In this document: piece by piece, positions 62,488 to 64,000 of the stretch
Numbering within the stretch: position 1 is the first letter of the stretch
Layout: every line of letters starts with the position of its first letter
Assembly (NCBI GenBank): GCA_000722615.1
Contig: JOKI01000008.1
Span: 31,335-95,334 of the forward strand
Direction: 5' to 3'
DNA length: 64,000 bases
Origin: Pseudorhizobium pelagicum
Lineage (GTDB): Bacteria; Pseudomonadota; Alphaproteobacteria; Rhizobiales; Rhizobiaceae
Notes under the pieces: generated by a model
Database searches by the model: none
Told to the model about the DNA's origin: nothing
Seen by the model: the letters and a program-made list of their open reading frames with translations, nothing else
Position numbers and translations under genes: made by a program

Positions 62488-63498
62488 ATGATACATCCAC
62501 GAACACAGAGGCCCAGGCTACTCCGGCGAACCCTGCTGAGGGCCGCCGTTTCGGCTCTGGTCCTGACCAGTGCCGCACCGGCGATCGTCCATGCGCAGGA
62601 AGACTACCCCAGCAGGGAGATCACCCTCGTGCTGCCGTTCGGCCCCGGCGGGATCGCCGACATCACGGCCCGCGTCGTTGCCGAAGCTCTCGGGAGGAAG
62701 CTCGGCAAGCAGATCGTGATCATGAACCAGCCGGGCGCCGCAGGCTCTGTCGCCGCCCGTGCCGCCCTCAATGCGCCCGCCGACGGCTATACTCTTGCGC
62801 TCCTCTCCAATGGGACCGCCATCAGCGTGCCGCTGTTTGAAAACCTGCAGTTCGACCCGCTGAAGGACTTCGTCCCGGTCTCCAGCCTTGCCTATTTCGA
62901 CTTCGTCTTCGTCACCAAGGAGGGCGGCGCGTTCAAGACGCTCGCGGACGTCCTTGCCGCTGCCAAGGCCAAACCCGGGGCTCTGAATGTCGGGACCATC
63001 AACGTCGGCAGCAGCCAGAACCTGGCGGCGGAACTGTTCAAGTCGACGGCGGGGGTTGATTTCACCATCATTCCCTACAAGGCGACACCGGATCTGCTGG
63101 TCGCCCTGCTGGGCGGCGAACTGGATGTCATCATCGACAGCCAGACGGCGCTGAAGGCGGCGCTGGAACAGGGCCAGGCCACCGCGCTTGCCTCCTCCGG
63201 CCCGACCCGCTCCAAGCTCCTGCCCGACCTGGCGACGGCGCAGGAACAGGGCGTGGAAGGGTTCGACGTGACGTCCTGGAACGCGATCTTTGCGCCGACC
63301 GGAACACCGCAGCCGATCGTCGACACGCTCAATGCGGCCCTTACCGAAGTGCTTGCAGAGCCGGCCATCCAGGAACGGTTTGCGGATCTGGGGGTCGAAG
63401 CCCGCTCCAGCACGCCGCAGGAGATCGGCGACCGGCTGGCCGCCGACATCGAAAAGTGGGGCGCCGTGATCGAGAAGGCCGGCATTCCGAAGCAGTAG
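62488..63498 (+). CDS. Bug/TctC-family tripartite tricarboxylate transporter substrate-binding protein
   Basis: 336 residues from ATG 62488 with GGAGGA in front. Signal peptide core AAVSALVLTSAAPAIVHAQ. EITLVLPFGPGGIADITARV, VIMNQPGAAGSVAARAALNA and PFKA-like IIPYKATPDLLVALLGGELD are family hallmarks. It should capture a small organic acid in the periplasm. No TctA/TctB membrane genes are within the window, so it may be an orphan binder or serve a distant transporter. Same operon as TetR and the lactonase. Confidence 0.9.
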   Translation: MIHPRTQRPRLLRRTLLRAAVSALVLTSAAPAIVHAQEDYPSREITLVLPFGPGGIADITARVVAEALGRKLGKQIVIMNQPGAAGSVAARAALNAPADGYTLALLSNGTAISVPLFENLQFDPLKDFVPVSSLAYFDFVFVTKEGGAFKTLADVLAAAKAKPGALNVGTINVGSSQNLAAELFKSTAGVDFTIIPYKATPDLLVALLGGELDVIIDSQTALKAALEQGQATALASSGPTRSKLLPDLATAQEQGVEGFDVTSWNAIFAPTGTPQPIVDTLNAALTEVLAEPAIQERFADLGVEARSSTPQEIGDRLAADIEKWGAVIEKAGIPKQ

Positions 63499-63540
63499 GA
63501 CCCGGCAGGGCCTGATGGCGAGAACTACCCGCTGCACTCC

Positions 63541-63580
63541 GCCCGGAAGGACAAGAGCCGTCGGCTCCCTTCCGGGCTTT
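63541..63580 (+). terminator. Terminator of the TetR-lactonase-Bug operon
   Basis: GCCCGGAAGG and CCTTCCGGGC form a perfect 10-bp stem enclosing a second GAGCC/GGCTC hairpin, followed by TTT. It lies 43 bases past the stop and may also serve the convergent regulator gene. Confidence 0.82.
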
Positions 63581-63589
63581 CGATGTCCG

Positions 63590-64000
63590 TCAGCCGTAGA
63601 TGCCGCGCACCAGCCGGCGGACCGAAGTCTCGATCTTTAGCCAGTCCTTCTCGCTGCGCAGCGGAAGGCCCGCGAACTCACCGGTGGCGACGGCGGAGAT
63701 GACGAGGTGCTGGATGGCGGCAAACAGGATGCCGTTGACGGTCGGTGCATCGACGCCCTTCGGGGCGGTGAGGCTGCCACGCATGCGGTCCAGCCACTTG
63801 GCAAGCGACCGGGAGCGCGCCTCGGCGAGCCTGCGCACCTGCGGGGTGTCCTTGGAGACTTCCCAGGCGATGATCTTGCAGACCAGCGGATCGTGGCGCA
63901 GCGCCTCCATGTAGAGGAGCGCCAGTCGCTCCATCAGGTCGCCGTAGGTCAGGAGGAACATGCCGCCGGAATCTTCGGGAATGCGCTCCTTCACCCAGTC
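63590..64000 (-). CDS. TetR-family regulator, C-terminal part (cut by the window edge)
   Basis: 137 codons are visible and the frame is open to position 64000, so the N-terminal DNA-binding domain lies outside. The helical segment RLALLYMEALRHDPLVCKII and WEVSKDTPQVRRLAEARSRS, with LFAAIQHLVISAVATGEFAG, resembles the ligand domain of TetR regulators. Converges with the Bug-family gene. Confidence 0.65.
   Translation of the reverse strand, partial: DWVKERIPEDSGGMFLLTYGDLMERLALLYMEALRHDPLVCKIIAWEVSKDTPQVRRLAEARSRSLAKWLDRMRGSLTAPKGVDAPTVNGILFAAIQHLVISAVATGEFAGLPLRSEKDWLKIETSVRRLVRGIYG

Overview
The window is a 64 kb, mostly housekeeping stretch of an alphaproteobacterial chromosome of about 60-65% G+C by eye. 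Gene content points to Hyphomicrobiales (Rhizobiales), most likely Rhizobiaceae or a close relative. The clues are a second, tail-less FtsZ, a CysN-CysC fusion with CysQ, the NDUFA12-type complex I accessory protein, an RNase E with an acidic insert, and the order prfB, PBP1a, amidase, rne, dsbA-like, aroQ, accB, accC, aat, DUF2155, NDUFA12. The genus cannot be fixed from this sequence alone.

Layout. 0.2-9 kb: methyltransferase, ftsZ2, small membrane protein, DUF1883, rarA and degP-like protease, a LprI-like secreted protein, a DUF433/DUF5615 toxin-antitoxin pair, ilvD. 9-12 kb: the msrPQ methionine sulfoxide repair operon and a lone family 4 glycosyltransferase. 12-27 kb: the full S10-spc-alpha ribosomal superoperon on the minus strand (rpsJ to rplQ, with secY, adk and rpoA), cut by several terminator-like hairpins. 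27-30 kb: tuf, an orphan modA, tRNA-Gly, tRNA-Tyr and divergent rlmB. 31-38 kb: cysD-cysNC-cysQ (PAPS synthesis and PAP removal), then on the opposite strand a partly low-GC group of acyltransferase, sulfotransferase and polysaccharide flippase, a 550-base non-coding stretch and tRNA-Thr. 38-52.8 kb: nadK, prfB (programmed frameshift), PBP1a, amidase, rne with a structured leader, dsbA-like, aroQ, accBC, aat, DUF2155, NDUFA12. 52.9-60.7 kb: three GNAT acetyltransferases, gatB, DUF1294, a ParE-type toxin-antitoxin pair, gatCA, a metallo-beta-lactamase-fold hydrolase, ruvX and two tiny membrane proteins. 60.9-64 kb: a TetR-controlled accessory operon with a frameshifted lactonase and a Bug/TctC binding protein, then a second TetR gene cut by the window edge.

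Two points stand out. First, tuf has tufB-type neighbours upstream (rlmB, tRNA-Tyr, tRNA-Gly) but the S10 operon (the tufA neighbourhood) directly downstream; secE-nusG-rplKAJL-rpoBC-rpsLG-fusA, expected between two tuf copies, is absent. That fits recombination, or an assembly collapse, across the tuf repeat. Second, a PAPS-producing operon faces a low-GC sulfotransferase, acyltransferase and flippase group next to a tRNA gene, which suggests an acquired module for a sulfated surface glycan. No CRISPR array, rRNA operon, insertion sequence or prophage was seen.
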